A stretch of 64,000 bases of DNA, from positions 506,001-570,000 of the forward strand of contig JAFEMH010000750.1 of assembly GCA_022495995.1 (NCBI GenBank). Direction: 5' to 3'. The notes below the pieces were generated by a model, which was not told the origin of the DNA, ran no database searches, and was given only the letters and a program-made list of their open reading frames with translations. This document shows positions 13,174 to 25,061 of this stretch, in pieces. The translations under genes and the position numbers were made by a program. The stretch's first letter is position 1. Each line of letters starts with the position of its first letter. The DNA comes from Adenophora triphylla var. japonica (Eukaryota; Streptophyta; Magnoliopsida; Asterales; Campanulaceae).

Positions 13174-14433
13174 CTAAAATGGTGGTGGTGGTGGAAAGTT
13201 GTCCCAATGGCTTGTCCCATAATTGTAAACGTCGTCAATTCTTCCTTGGACATGTTGAATACGGCCATCCATTTGGCCGAGTTGTTGAAGAATTTGAGCG
13301 TTTTGCTCAAGCAATTGACCTTGTTGGACAAACAACTGATCAAACCTTTGGTAGAAATCGAGTGGCATCGGGGCTTGCAAATTTTCTTCTTCTTCTTCTT
13401 CTTCTTGGGCTTCTCCTTGGATGGCAATTGGAAATATCCAAGTCTCGGGCTCTCCTATTCGAACGGTGGGAAGATTGTTGTTCGGGAGTACAATGTAGGG
13501 CATTTTTCTCGCTCCTACTAACCAATTATACTCATTATTCCCCCTTTCCGAAATCAACTGCATAGTCTGAAGAGTTGGAATATCTAATTTCGTTGACCCT
13601 CTCACCTCAACCCAATCATTTGGAACCTAAAAATTAAAGTGCTTTGCAAACAAAGTAATTATACCTCCAATATGAATTTCTCCATTAAAGGTTGGAGAAA
13701 CGATGTCACCAATCAACTCGAAGAAGAAGTTGCAAAGATTCATCCTCCTATGCCTATGAGCAAATCCCCATAACAAGAACAACTCCTTCCTATTCACCGT
13801 TCTTTTATCCTCCCTAGCAAAGATGGTACAAGCAAAGATTCTATGTATAAGGCGGAGGACTGGGTGAATAATAGAGGAGGCTTTGGCACTTCGGGATGTG
13901 TAGGATGGAAGGCCGGTTATTTGGTTCCAAAAGACATTCTCATTATATTCAACGGGCATGTCGGGAAATGTTTCGATGTCAAAAGATAATCCCAAGATTC
14001 TACTAACTTTAGTCCCGGTTAAATGGAGTTCCCTTCCGTTAAGACGAAAGTCAATATGAAACTGATTAAACTTTCTCCCCGTTAACCAACAAGTATCCTC
14101 CTTAATCCTACTCTTCACCGTGCTCAAAAATTCTAAGGTGAGAACTTCATAGGTCTTCTCATGTTTTTGGAGAATACCCTCGAATCTTAATCCCATACAC
14201 AAGTCTAGAACATCCCCATAAATTCCCAAAGATCTTAGGGCAGACCTATCAGGAAATTGGGTTGGCCTAATCCTTTTGGAACTTAAAGCAATGAAACGTG
14301 TCGTCTCCCTCGATCTTCTAAAATCAATCCCCAAGGTATTGAGGGTTGGATTAAAGCTAGAGGAAGAGGCTTGTTACTTTCGGGATCTTTTTGTTACTCT
14401 CTCCGCGGCCTTTCCTTTCCCTTTGTTAGACAT
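13174..14433 (-). pseudogene. Gypsy-A Athila ORF1-type protein, two nonsense codons
   Basis: The minus-strand frame starts at ATG 14433 (MSNKGKGKAAERVTKRSRK) and runs to the TAA at 13174, about 420 codons, in a single frame broken only by a stop after codon 19 (about 14374-14376) and another at 13627-13629. The central part (LGIYGDVLDLC, VLTLEFLSTVKS, WLTGRKFNQFH) resembles the Arabidopsis Athila ORF-1 protein family, which lies downstream of pol in Athila elements and has no known enzymatic role. The C-terminus has an acidic run (EEEEEEE), a Gln-rich predicted coiled coil (QQGQLLEQNAQILQQLGQ) and a Pro-rich end. Family assignment is from memory of its typical motifs. Here it follows the protease gene directly because pol is missing. 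Confidence 0.72.
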
Positions 14434-15149
14434 TATCTCAAAATCCAAAAAGTTGAAAGACAAGAGGAGTGAAAGAATTTTTACCCGAAGAAATCGATGA
14501 AGGAACCACGAAATCCTTGTTACCCAGCCACTAAAATGTCCAAAAACTCCCTTCTTGCACCTTGATTCGGAGTAATCCTTCAAACTTTGGAAGTGGGTGA
14601 AGGCTTTTTTGAATTTTCAGAATTTTGGGGTTTAAAGGGGTTTTGAAATGATTTTGATGGTGGAGATATGTTTGTTTGGCGGATTTGAGGTGTATTGAGG
14701 ATGAGTTTGTGGGTTAAAATGGTGGAGAGGTAGGTTTTTAAGGTGGGTGGGGCGGAGATATAGAGAGAGGAGTGAAGAAGATGAAGTAAATGAGGGAGGA
14801 GAGGGAAGAGGTGTGACTTTTGACTGAACCGACGCAGCTCCCTAGGCGTTTTGGACGGCCGTGTCAAGGGACTTGCACGGCCGCTCCCCTTGCTGAGTCA
14901 ACCCATTCTGACTCGATATGAACTGAACGGCCGCTCCATGTCCTGCTGCACGGCCGTGCTAACCAAAGTTCACCAATTTTTTTTTCTTTTTCTCTTATTT
15001 TTATTTTTTTGTATACCTATAAAACAAAGTTAGCACAATAATAAAAATAAAAAATGAAATAAAATAAAGTAAAATATAAAGAAAATAAAAATAAAGTAAA
15101 GCAAAAATAATCCATCTGTTACCATCCTGATGATGCTTGTTTTAGGTCC
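14434..15149 (-). other. Gypsy-A spacer replacing pol
   Basis: About 700 bp between the end of gag-protease and ORF1. It has no RT, RNase H or integrase motif. At 14850-14960 it carries several ACGGCCG words (CACGGCCGCTCC and CACGGCCGTGC) like those in the Gypsy-A LTR U3. The rest is AT-rich with poly-T and AATAAA-like runs. Confidence 0.65.
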
Positions 15150-17632
15150 TTAGCGTGACCCCTTTCCGGTAGTAGGAGATGTGTGATATTTAGTTGGCCT
15201 TTTGTCATTGACAATTTGCCAATGCATCCCTTCCGGAGTGATTAATATCTTTTGCGGTAGACATTTTTTCCATCCCAACTTCTTTGGTAGAACAAGTGAC
15301 CTATAGTCTTTGCACTTTCGAAAATTCGAAGTGTCTTTTTTCTTTGTTCCTTTAGATTCTTCCACTGCATTGTTAGTTTCGGGACATGCAGAAATATCTA
15401 TAGCATCAATATTATCATTGCAAATCAAAGGTTCAATATTTATGGGATCATTTTTTATCTCTTCCTTTGATGTTGATTCCTCACCCATCTCATACTCTTC
15501 ACTTGGGGTGTAGGTCTCAAAATAGGGATCCTCGAGATCTGATCTATGCATACTGAATTTGACTTTTTCTTTCCCCACATTTAGGGAAAAGGTCCCATTT
15601 TTTACATCTATAATTGCCCCCACGGTGGCAAGAAATGGCCTTCCTAGAATGACGGGAATTTGATGGTCTTCCGCCATATCTAGGATTACAAAGTCGACAG
15701 GGATGATCAAATTTCCTACCCGACATGGCATGTTTTCCATAATACCAACAAGGTATTGAACGGAACGGTCTGCCAATTGGAGAGTTATGGTTGTGGGTTT
15801 GAGTTCCCCTATACCAAGTCTCTCACTAACCGATAATGGCATTATACTTACGCTAGCTCCTAAGTCAAGGACAGCGTTATCAATGTTGATTCTGCCAACA
15901 CAACAAGGAATTGTAAATGTACCCGGATCCTTTAATTTTGGAGGATTTTTATTTTGCAAGACAGCGCTTACTTACTCCGCCAACATAACATTTTCATTTT
16001 CTTCTAGCCTTTCTTTTTCAAAAATTAATTTTTTCAAAGGTTTAACGGCTAACGGCATATCTTCATGTTTTTTGAAATATGGAATGTTGACATTAATGGC
16101 ATCTAGGTTTTCAAGGAGTTCATCATAATCCTTGTCTTCTTTCCTAGGGGATTCCATTCCCGAACTAGTCTCAATCATCGGAGGGATTGGACTATAATCG
16201 ATACTTATAGGGCATTCATTTATCTTTTCTTGCTCATCCCTAGTTTTCACCACGTTAACATGCTCATTTGGCCTTTGAGGTTGACCGGGAAGACTCCCTT
16301 GTGGCCTACTCGTTGGGATAGCCTGTTGAGCTTGTTGAGTTTCTAGCATCTTATTATGCGCTGCTAAGTTATCAAACCTAGCATTTAGAAGTTTAAAGTA
16401 TTCCCTAAATTCATTATTGACCTTTTCTTGGGAATTTTTATTTTCCACTACGAAATCCATTATAAGATCCAATTTTGATTTAGGGGGGAAGGTACTTGCA
16501 TTGCTATTGAAATTCCTAGGTGCAAATCCCGGGGGTTGTGTAGATGGTTGCGGGTTTAGAACGTTGTTATTCTTATAGGAGAAGTTGGGGTGATTCCTCC
16601 ACTCGGGATTGTATGTATTAGAATACATCCCCCCTTTCTGTCCAAAAAAATTTACAAAGATCACTTGATCATTAGAGGTAATGTCAAGTAACTCGCAGTT
16701 ATCCGTACTATGTGAGTTAGACCCATATAGTTCACATAACACATTTACATTGGCCACGGGATTGACATTAAGATTTTCAAAATTTTTTTCAAAAGCATGT
16801 CAACCTTAGAAGAGAGAAGAGTAACTGCATCAACATTATATTTTCCAAGCGTACCTTGTTGTTGTTCCCTCTCATTTGACCATTGGTAATGGTTCAATGC
16901 AATATTCTCGATAAGGTCATATGCCTCATCGACTCCCTTGTTCATCAACGCTCCTCATGCAGCGGCATCAATGGTCTCTCTTGTCTTGAATATGAGACCG
17001 TTGTAGAAGGTGTGAACAATCAATCACTTTTCGAGCCCGTGGTGGGGGCACATTCTGAGAAGTTCCTTGAACCGCTCCCATGCGTCATACAAAGTTTCAC
17101 TATCTGTTTGGCAGAAGTTAGTGATCTTTGTGCGTATTTGGGCAGTTTTGCTTGATGGGAAAAATCGACCAAGGTATGCTTCTTGAATTTGGTCCCATGT
17201 TGTCAATGAATTTTGGGGGACCGAATTCAACCATTACTTCGCCTTATCCTTAAGAGAGAAAGGAAAAAGGCGCATCTGAATCGCTTCCGGGGTAACATTT
17301 TGAATACGTGTGGTATCACAATATTCAAGGAATGTTTGGATGTGGAGATGAGGATCTTCGAAAGCGGTGCCGCTATATTGGTTATTCATAACCATATGCA
17401 AAAGTTGCGGCTTTATCTCAAAGTGTGCCGCTCCGACATTCGGCACAACGATAGGGGATCTAGTTCCCGGGGTACTTGGATTTACAAAGTCCCGTAGGGT
17501 CCTAGCTGGTGTTTGTGGCTCTCCGTCCGCCATATGTTTGCTTAGAGTCTCTTTGAATTTCCTTAATCTTTTGTGAAAACTGCGTTCGGGTTCTGGATCA
17601 AAATTGTCAAAAAATGTCCGAGCCCGTTTCAT
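15150..17632 (-). pseudogene. Gypsy-A gag-protease, broken by stops and a frameshift
   Basis: From Met at 17632 (MKRARTFFDNFDPEPERS) the gag core reads MRLFPFSLKDKAK, LTTWDQIQEAYLGRFFP and DAWERFKELLRMCPHHG, typical of the plant retrotransposon gag family. A knuckle-like CELYGSNSHSTDNC follows near 16730. The aspartic protease site is VLDLGASVSIMP (about 15860), with VILGRPFLATVGA downstream as the second conserved protease motif. In-frame stops occur at about 17231, 17021, 16965 and 15972, and a frameshift lies near 16750. The reading ends at 15150 without entering RT. Related in order and motifs to the gag-protease of Gypsy-D. Confidence 0.88.
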
Positions 17633-17760
17633 ACACCATAAAAAACACTCAAAAAGAGATTAAACGTAACAATTTATCGGAAGAAAAGACAAAATAAAAT
17701 GAAAACAAAATAAAACAAAAAATTATGCAGTAAAGACAAAAACTATAAAGTAAACCGTTG

Positions 17761-17778
17761 TCCCCGGCAACGGCGCCA
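17761..17778 (-). other. Gypsy-A primer binding site (tRNA-Asp type)
   Basis: The minus strand reads TGGCGCCGTTGCCGGGGA, 18 bases complementary to the 3' end of plant tRNA-Asp as I recall it, starting nine bases after the 5' LTR. Confidence 0.85.
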
Positions 17779-17787
17779 AAAACTTAT

Positions 17788-19353
17788 TGAGGTCGAAACC
17801 TAACAGTTTATTTAATATCCGCAAGCGCACGGGCTATTGTAATATAGCGGGTGCAAGTACGATCCCACAGAGACAGGGTTTACTTAGGAATTATTTTTAT
17901 CTTTATTGAAATTATAGAAAAGATTGGGGGAGATAAAGATTGGTTTTGGAAATAGAAAGAAATATATACAGAAAATACTTTAATAAAACTTTATAAAACG
18001 AAGCATTCTCGGGATTGGAAATCATATACATAATTTGTTCATCAAATTGTCATTGTCTTTAGAAATATAGGTTTTCATAAAAATCAAGGATGGTATGTTA
18101 AGCCTACACTACTTCGGGTTAAGACAGTAGCGTTTGTATTCTTCACTAATTATGTCCTAACTGTTTGAGATTTCCGTTTATGTTACTCCCGTCCTGTCAC
18201 AAATGGGCATTCCGGCTTATCTCTAGCTGGCCATAATTAGTAAGAATCCACTAAGAACGAGAGTCAACATACTTTCCATTAAAGGAACATCCCTAGGCCG
18301 TTGAACTACTTTCGTGATCAATGGAACCCAGTTTCTTTATATTGTTCCGTCAATCGAGATTCTCCGCTAGGTCCTTCTCACAATTGACTGAATCATACAA
18401 GTTGGACGTCTCCAAAATGTAAGACATTTAGAGATTAATATAAAGAAATTGTTTAGATGAAGATAGAAGACAAGACTTTTTCATTTTAAGATGATGAACA
18501 TTTATGCTTTGAGTTTCCAACCCCAAGAACAAGGGGGATTACTCACTAGCCATGTAAAACATATAAGCAATTAAAATAGAGAATAGAGTAAGAGAAACTT
18601 ATGATGAAATAGAAGATGAATGGCTGGAAATAATGCTTCACTTTATTGCTCTTCTTCCAAAGTAACTTCAAGAACAAATGTAGACTTTGATCTTCAAATG
18701 ATCTTTGGAAATCAATATGACAAGTATTTGTATCTAATTTCTAACAATCTCTGATGAATATACTATGAAATTTCAGTAATTTTCGATTCCTAAGACTGAG
18801 TACAAGAGATCTTTTTATAATGGGGAGAGAACTCTTCAAGAAGGTGCCTTTTAAATCTGCAGACGCGACTTGCACGGCCGAGTCAAGGGAGTTGCACGGC
18901 CGTGCTTCCCTTGGCGCCAGTTTTGAATTTGAGTTTTGACATCTTGCACGGCCGCTCCACTCTAAGCTGCACGGACGCTCCTAAGATAAACACGGCCAAT
19001 CAACTTTCAAGACACGGCCACTCTGAGTTTTGGGGCCAAAAATGGCCTGAAGATGGCCAAGTGCACGGCCGCTCCGCGTTGGCTGCACGGCCGCTCCATC
19101 TGGTTTCAGACTTTGTGTGTTTGATTTGTTCTTTGCTCCTCCATGCTTTTGCACCAAAGTGTCCAAGCATCTTTTTGATCATAAAAAGACTCTAAAACCT
19201 GTCTAAAATGCATGAAATATACCAAAAGGCGTAAAATCTAATAAATATGAAAAAGGATCTAAAAAGTACTTAAAATGAGATGAAAATGATGATTTAATTA
19301 AGCAAAAGTATATAAAAACTTAGGATAAATGACTATATAATAGTCACATATCA
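17788..19353 (-). repeat. Gypsy-A 5' LTR
   Basis: 1566 bp, matching 5166-6749. It lacks a 5-bp word near 17860 and 12 bp of a short tandem near 18848 relative to the other copy. The TATA-like TATAAAAA on the minus strand is at about 18812-18819, with the GC-rich CACGGCC cluster at 18870-19100 upstream of it. Confidence 0.93.
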
Positions 19354-20014
19354 CAATCCCCAACGAGACTATTGGTGTGGTGATCAAGATTTGTGTCTTG
19401 ATTGTGCCAAAGCTATCGTTAAGACCCATCAAGAATTCGTATAACCGTTCCTTCTCCATCATCTCGGACAATTACTTTGAGATGTTGCAAGTAAATCCAC
19501 TACATTTGCATTTTGGAGTGGGTGTAATTGCCTGCATTTGGTTCCAAAGGTCCTTAAGCTTGGTGTAGTAGGAGGACACCAAAAGCTTCTCCTACCGCGT
19601 GAAGGTGATTTCACATTTCAATTCATATTCTCTTGGTGCGCTTTCGTTCCCAAAGTGCTCCTGTAAATCTTCCCAAATTTCTCATGTCGTTGTCGCGTGA
19701 TTGATACTGTTGCGGATGTCCTTTTCCATGGAGCTATGCAACCATCCTTTTATCATGGCATTGCAACGCTTCCAGAGAGGTAAATCTGTTGCTCCTTCCT
19801 TGGGCATTGGAATCGATCCATCCACGAATCAAAACTTATTCTTTGCAAACAAGGCATTGCTCATCTCTTCAGCCCAGTCTGCATAGTTCCCGTCATGAAG
19901 GAGATCGCTGACAAACACGGTATTCGGGATATCAGAAGCCGCGATGAAATAGGGTGACATTGTGTCCACTACGACCCCACCGGTAGTGATCTTGTTGCCA
20001 CTGGGCTCTGTCAT
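19354..20014 (-). pseudogene. Copia-1 gag N-terminus
   Basis: The minus-strand frame starts at ATG 20014 (MTEPSGNKITTGGVV) and continues SPYFIAASDIPNTVFVSDLL, NYADWAEEMSNAL, then after stops FVDGSIPMP, MIKGWLHSSMEKDI and YYTKLKDLWNQM, the layout of copia-type gag (UBN2). Several in-frame stops (first after about 61 codons) show it is dead. The frame ends in TTPIVSLGI at 19354 and resumes as AYHLVS at 5162, on the far side of Gypsy-A. CACTA-2 sits four bases upstream of the start codon. Confidence 0.85.
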
Positions 20015-20029
20015 AGTACACTACCAGAA

Positions 20030-20900
20030 ACTGTATCTTTAGCGACGGAATGACCAGCGACGGAATCATTCCATCGCTATATAGCGACAGAAATTATACT
20101 TTAGTGACGGAAATATTTTGGCGTCAATTTTACCGACGGAATTCAATTTCGTCGCTGATATACGTCGCTAAAAACGAATATTCGTCGAATATTCGTTTCT
20201 TTACCACCACTAGATTGGCGCCTAGATTACCGACGGAATATTCCGTCGCTAATACTTTCTCAGCGGCGAAATTATTCTGTCGGTGAAAATTTAATATTTT
20301 TTTATTTTTATTAAATAAACCAGCGACGGAATATTTTCGTCGGTGATAAATTAATTTTGTTTTTTATTTTTTTTATTTATCAGCGACGGAAATATTCTGT
20401 CGGTGATTATAACATTTAATTTTTAATTATTTTTAATTAATCAGCGACAGAATTATTCCGTCGGTAGATATTAAATATTTTTTAATTTTTTTAAATAAAC
20501 TACCGACAAAATATTTCCGTCGGTGATAAATAATTTTTTTTTATTTTTTTATTTATCAGCGACGGAAATATTTCGTCGGTGATTATAACATTTAATTTTT
20601 AATTATTTTTAGTTAAGCAGCGACGGAATTATTCCGTCGGTAGAAATTAATATTTTTTAATTTTTTTTAAATAAACCAGCGACAGAATATTTCCGTCGGT
20701 GATAAATTAATTTTTTTTATTTTTTTCATTTATCAGCGACGGATTTATTCCGTCGGTGATTATAGCATTTCATTTTTAATTAAACAGCGATTGAATAATT
20801 TCATCGGTGATAAATTATTTTTGTTTTTTTATTTTTTTTTAATTTATCAGCGACGGAATTATTCCGTCGGTGATTATAACATTTAATTTTTAATTATTTT
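20030..20900. repeat. CACTA-2 left subterminal repeats
   Basis: About ten imperfect copies of a roughly 60-80 bp unit. Each has the inverted pair GCGACGGAA...TTCCGTCG, separated by AT-rich spacers such as TTTTTAATTATTTTT. The same words recur near the right end (57285-57870) and in CACTA-3. Likely transposase-subunit binding sites by analogy with TnpA of Spm. Confidence 0.88.
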
Positions 20901-20929
20901 ATAAACTAATTAACAAAATAACTAACTGA

Positions 20930-21240
20930 AAACATTAAAAAAATTAATTGAAAACGTTAGAAAATTGACTAGAATTTCAAAAAACTAACTGAAATTTTGA
21001 AAAACTAACTGAAAACGTTAAAAAAAAACTAACTGAAAACGTTAAAAAACAGACTGAAATTCTAAAAAAAAAAACTAACTGGAAACGTTAAAAAATTGAT
21101 TGAAATTCTAAAAACTAACTGAAAACGTTAAAAAAATTGACTGAAATTCTAAAAAACTAATTGTAAACGTTAAAAAAATTGACTGAAATTCTAAAAAATT
21201 AACTGGAAACGTTAAAAAACTGACTGGAATTTCAAACGGT
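20930..21240 (+). repeat. AACTGAAAACGTT tandem repeat
   Basis: About eight imperfect copies of a roughly 35-40 bp unit with ACTAACTGAAAACGTTAAAAA and TTGACTGAAATTCTAAAA words. Found inside CACTA-2 only. Confidence 0.8.
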
Positions 21241-21254
21241 TATAAGTATATGAG

Positions 21255-21478
21255 ATTTGAGATTTAGGGTTTAGGGTTTAGGGGTTAGGGTATAAGTATA
21301 TGAGATTTGAGATTTAGGGTTTACGGTTTTTGCTTAGGGTTAGAGTTTAGGGTTTAGGGGTATAGGGTTTAGGGTTTATGGTTTAGGGTTTAGATTTAGG
21401 GTTTAGGGTTTAGGGTTTAGGGTTTAGAGTTCAGGGTTTAGGGGTTAGGATTTAGGGTTTAGGGTTTAGGATTTAATA
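21255..21478 (+). repeat. Degenerate TTTAGGG telomere-like repeats
   Basis: About 25-30 copies of GGTTTAG/GGGTTTA heptamers with frequent substitutions. It is interstitial, inside CACTA-2, with other element sequence on both sides, so it is not a chromosome end. Confidence 0.88.
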
Positions 21479-21721
21479 ATGGTGGTAGTGGTAGTGATAG
21501 TAGTGGTGGATTAGTGGTGGTGGTAGTGGTAATAGTGATGATAGTGGTGATAGTGGTGGTGGTGGTGCGTGGTGGTGGTGGTAGGAGTAGTGGTAGTAGT
21601 AATAGTTTTGGTGGTATAGTAATGGTGGTAGTGGTAGTGATAGTAGTGGTGGAGTAGTGGTGGTGGTAGTGGTGGTGGTGGTGGTAATAGTGATGGTAGT
21701 GGTGATAGTGGTGGTGGTAGT
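21479..21721 (+). repeat. GGT/GTA-rich minisatellite, left half
   Basis: GGTGGTAGTGGTAGTGATAGT-type repeats. A longer unit containing GCGTGGTGGTGGTGGTAG also occurs in the right half at 55548-55735. Gypsy-C inserted within it. His-, Pro- and Thr-rich minus-strand frames here are artefacts. Confidence 0.9.
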
Positions 21722-22807
21722 TGTGATGATGTGCCCGCCAAAATTTTTCTTTTTCGAAAAAAGGTTTAACTTTGAAATTTTTCGTTTCTTTGAAAAACCA
21801 ATCGAAAAAGACCGGAGTCGCCACGCCATTTTTGTTTTAAGGGCCAAAACTTTGAAAAATGCCCGAGATTAGAGATTTGGGTTCGGAGGTCATGTTACAC
21901 GCCGGAAAGGACGTTAGTGTGCACCCGGAATGCCTCGTAAAACGAGTCTTCCAAGCTAAAAATCATTTGTGTGTGTGTGTGTGTGTGTTTTGGCCAAAAT
22001 AAGTTGAAACTCAGAAAAGTAAAAATTGGGAATTCTTTATTAGACTTTGGACAGATCCCATGATTTTTGGCGTGATTTTTGGATTGATTTTTGGTACTCA
22101 AAAGATTTTTGGAAGTTGAAGAACACTTCTGCCAGAATGAAAAAGGCAGTGGACATTTGATTTTGAAATAGATTTAAGGGCTTCAAAACATCATAATATG
22201 AGAAAACTCAGAGAATGAAAGTTGTTCCAGACACCTCAAATAAGATTTCAGTGAAAGAATTTTTCATTTTTGAGAAGATTTGAGGACTCAAAACCTTCTG
22301 GAAATCTCAGATATGAGATCTGGACTCCCAGAGACTGGTGGTCTGACCTTCAAAAGAAAATTTAGAAAATGGAGTTTTACTCACGCAAAAAATAAAGTAA
22401 AAATATTTCTGGAAATCTCTGGATGTTGGCTACAAAAAGTCTTTTGTAGTCAATTGTGTTGTGTAAACTGAGAGAGGAGGGTTCAATTTATAGGCCCCTG
22501 AAAATGCAATAGGATTCGCGCGGAGGGTTATGTAAACGTGCACTGTTCATTAAATGCAGCTCCAGGCTTTGGACAGGAAGAATAAAATTCAAAAATCCAG
22601 CAGTTTATGTTTTTCAACTTGCCCAATTCGGATTTTTCCAATTTCTTTTGCTTTTTGAGATTCTTTCCTTGGTTTATCTTTAAATGGCAAACCCTAATCT
22701 ACCATTGGTTGGTTAGAAATGTTAGAAATGTTAGAAATGTTAGGAATGTTAAAACTTCCGTTAATTTTCTAACGAAAATGCTAACAACTCAAATTGGAGT
22801 ACTTACA
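21722..22807 (-). repeat. Gypsy-C 3' LTR
   Basis: 1086 bp; on the plus strand it starts TGTGATGATG and ends GTACTTACA. On the minus strand a TATA-like box (TATAAATT) lies at about 22485-22493. Compared with the other LTR it lacks about 810 bp, between positions equivalent to 54385 and 55200. Includes a (GT)n run near 21970 and three or four copies of GTTAGAAAT at 22715-22740. Confidence 0.9.
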
Positions 22808-23352
22808 GTAGCCCCTCGGCGACGGTGCTTTCGAAGGAAGCGGGGTCGTCGATAAAAGTAAGGCTCCATATTTGACAGGATGATCAAGTGATCGAGTGGC
22901 TGAACCTAGCGACAGGCTACCTACGTATCCCGATTGGGGAATCAAGCCGGTCGTAGTTCGGGTCTTTGACCCTGGAGTGACTGTTTTAGGATGTCAACCT
23001 GGCGAGCGAGTTATGCAGTTGGTTGCTGAAAGAAACTCTGCTGGGGATAGAAGATGACCATTTTGGTCTGGTGGCTTAGAGTTGTATATCCGCTCTGCCG
23101 GGGATAGGAATGACCATTTTCGGTCTGATGGCTGAACCTAATGATAGGCTTCCTACGTATCCTTAAGAGGAATCAAGCCATTCGTAGTTCGGGTTTTTGA
23201 CCCTAAGATTTGACTATTTTTGGGAAGTCGCCCTGAGATCTGACTATTTTTTTGGAAGTCGCCTTATGATCTGACTATTTTTGGGAAGTCGCCCTATGAT
23301 CTGACTATTTTTGGGAAGTCGCCCTAAGATCTGACTATTTTTGGGAAGTCAC
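22808..23352 (-). repeat. Gypsy-C polypurine tract region and first 30-bp tandem array
   Basis: Next to the 3' LTR the minus strand reads CCGAGGGGCTAC, a plausible polypurine tract. From about 23200 to 23352 there are five copies of a roughly 30-bp unit GACTATTTTTGGGAAGTCGCC. The array resumes after Gypsy-D at 30451-30650 and again at about 31800-31915. Confidence 0.8.
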
Positions 23353-25061
23353 TGATGGAGAAAATTCCACTGTGTAATAAAAATACCTTGCAAGTGTACA
23401 AGTTACCGAAGTAGCAATATACAAAAGTAAGGGTCGAACCACAGAGACTCGTGTACTTTAACAAGTTGATTTAATTAGTGTAAACGAAACAAAAGGGAAA
23501 AGGGTTTTTTTTATTTGATTGAATTATAAAACTAAGAAAGCAAAATAAATAAATTAAAGATAATAAGAGACAAGGGATTCATGGATTGGGGATCATAACA
23601 ATTATCACTTTATGCTTTTTATTTCATGTAAAAAGGTTTCAATCTCATTCTTGGGTTCGTTCACAAAAACCTAGGGTTAAGATGTTCATATATTCCGGTA
23701 GGTCAATAAGAACATTAAAACCCTTCTAATTCTATCTTGTTTATATATTCCGGTAGGTCAATATAAACATTCAAGAATTTCAATTAAAAAAACTTAAGAA
23801 CAATGGAACCTAGATTCGTTTGATTTTCGGTAGGTCCTCAATTGAATCTATTCTTCTCAACAATGGTCAAATTACAAATCATCCACGCAAGTGCAATGGT
23901 TTGTATCCAAATAAATTCAAGAGGTCAAAAGTATATTCCGGTAGGTCAATACAATTGATCTCAAGAACAATAATTAAAACCGTTGAGAAGAACAAGAACA
24001 AAAGAGAGATAGGAAGAATTAAAGCTTTAGCATAAAGATCAAATTGTTACTCACCTCAATCCATGAATCAAATAGTTTAGCCTTGAATGGCCATTAAAAT
24101 AAATAAAGCAAAACCTTGTTCTTTCATCTTCATAAATAAATAAAAACCTAAACTAAAAATATAGAGAGAGAATGATAAAAATCAAAAGATCCAAAGATCC
24201 CAAAAGAAAAGATAAAAGATAAAAGATGATACAAAACTAGTCTAGGTTTGTTTATATAGGAGGAGGGAGGTGGAAATCCTTTTTGGAAACAAATTAGGGT
24301 AAAAATCCTTGTCCAAGTAGAAAATCTCCCGAAATCCGTGGCTGATTCTGTGCAAATCTGTGGAAAATTTTTAGAATCCTTCCAAAATAAGGAAACTGGC
24401 TGCATCTGTCCGTACGTACCGGGCGCGCGCCCACTGAGACCGGGTGTACGCCTGTTCTGAATCTGAAAGCTTCCGGGCGTGCGCCCACTGCTACTGGTCG
24501 TGCGCCCACTTTAAATTTCTTTGGCCAAACAGCTTTGGCCCAATTCTCTCTAGCTTGGCCCATCAATCCTTGCTATGGCCCCAATCACCTAGAGAAGTGG
24601 CCGGCCAACCCTTGAATCCCTCGGCCACTTCCAGCCAGCCATTTTGTATCATTTGTATTTATTTAGTATTCGTTTCGTCCCGCAATTTTGTCGTCGCATT
24701 TTGGCCACTCTAATGACTTCTTTTGCACTTCGCTCTTTAGGATTTTATTTTTCATTTAATCCCACGAATTTTTATATATCAAATTCATCCAAAAATTCCA
24801 TATTTCCCATTTAATCCCTTAATTTCCAATATTTCCACTTTGGTCCCTTGAACTTCCAAATTTCCGTTTTGTCCCAAATTTTTCAAAATTGCAATTTGAT
24901 CCAAAAGCTTCCATAGTACGCTCCAATCCTCCGTTTTCAATATTGTTGCACTTCAACCCCTGTACTTTCAAAACACTATAAAATACATTAAATTCTCAAG
25001 GTTTCGAGCATCAAAAAAGCTAGGAAATATATCTTTTGGATGGATAAAACCACATCCATCA
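23353..25061 (-). repeat. Gypsy-D 3' LTR
   Basis: 1709 bp, with about 15-17 differences by eye from 28741-30450 (about 1%). It has several ATATTCCGGTAGGTCAAT words at 23690-23950. On the minus strand TATATAAA lies at about 24251-24259; upstream of it, at 24420-24510, are repeated GC-rich words of the form GGGCGCGCGCCCAC or GGGCGTGCGCCCAC. Confidence 0.95.

Noticed and set aside
17761..17778. tRNA genes suggested by tRNA-like words at 17761, 28720, 39567 and 59626
   Set aside because: Only 15-18 bases match, next to LTRs; these are primer sites. No cloverleaf is present.
21459..21847. His/Pro/Thr-rich proteins on the minus strand
   Set aside because: By-products of the GGT minisatellite, extending without change of character across an LTR boundary.
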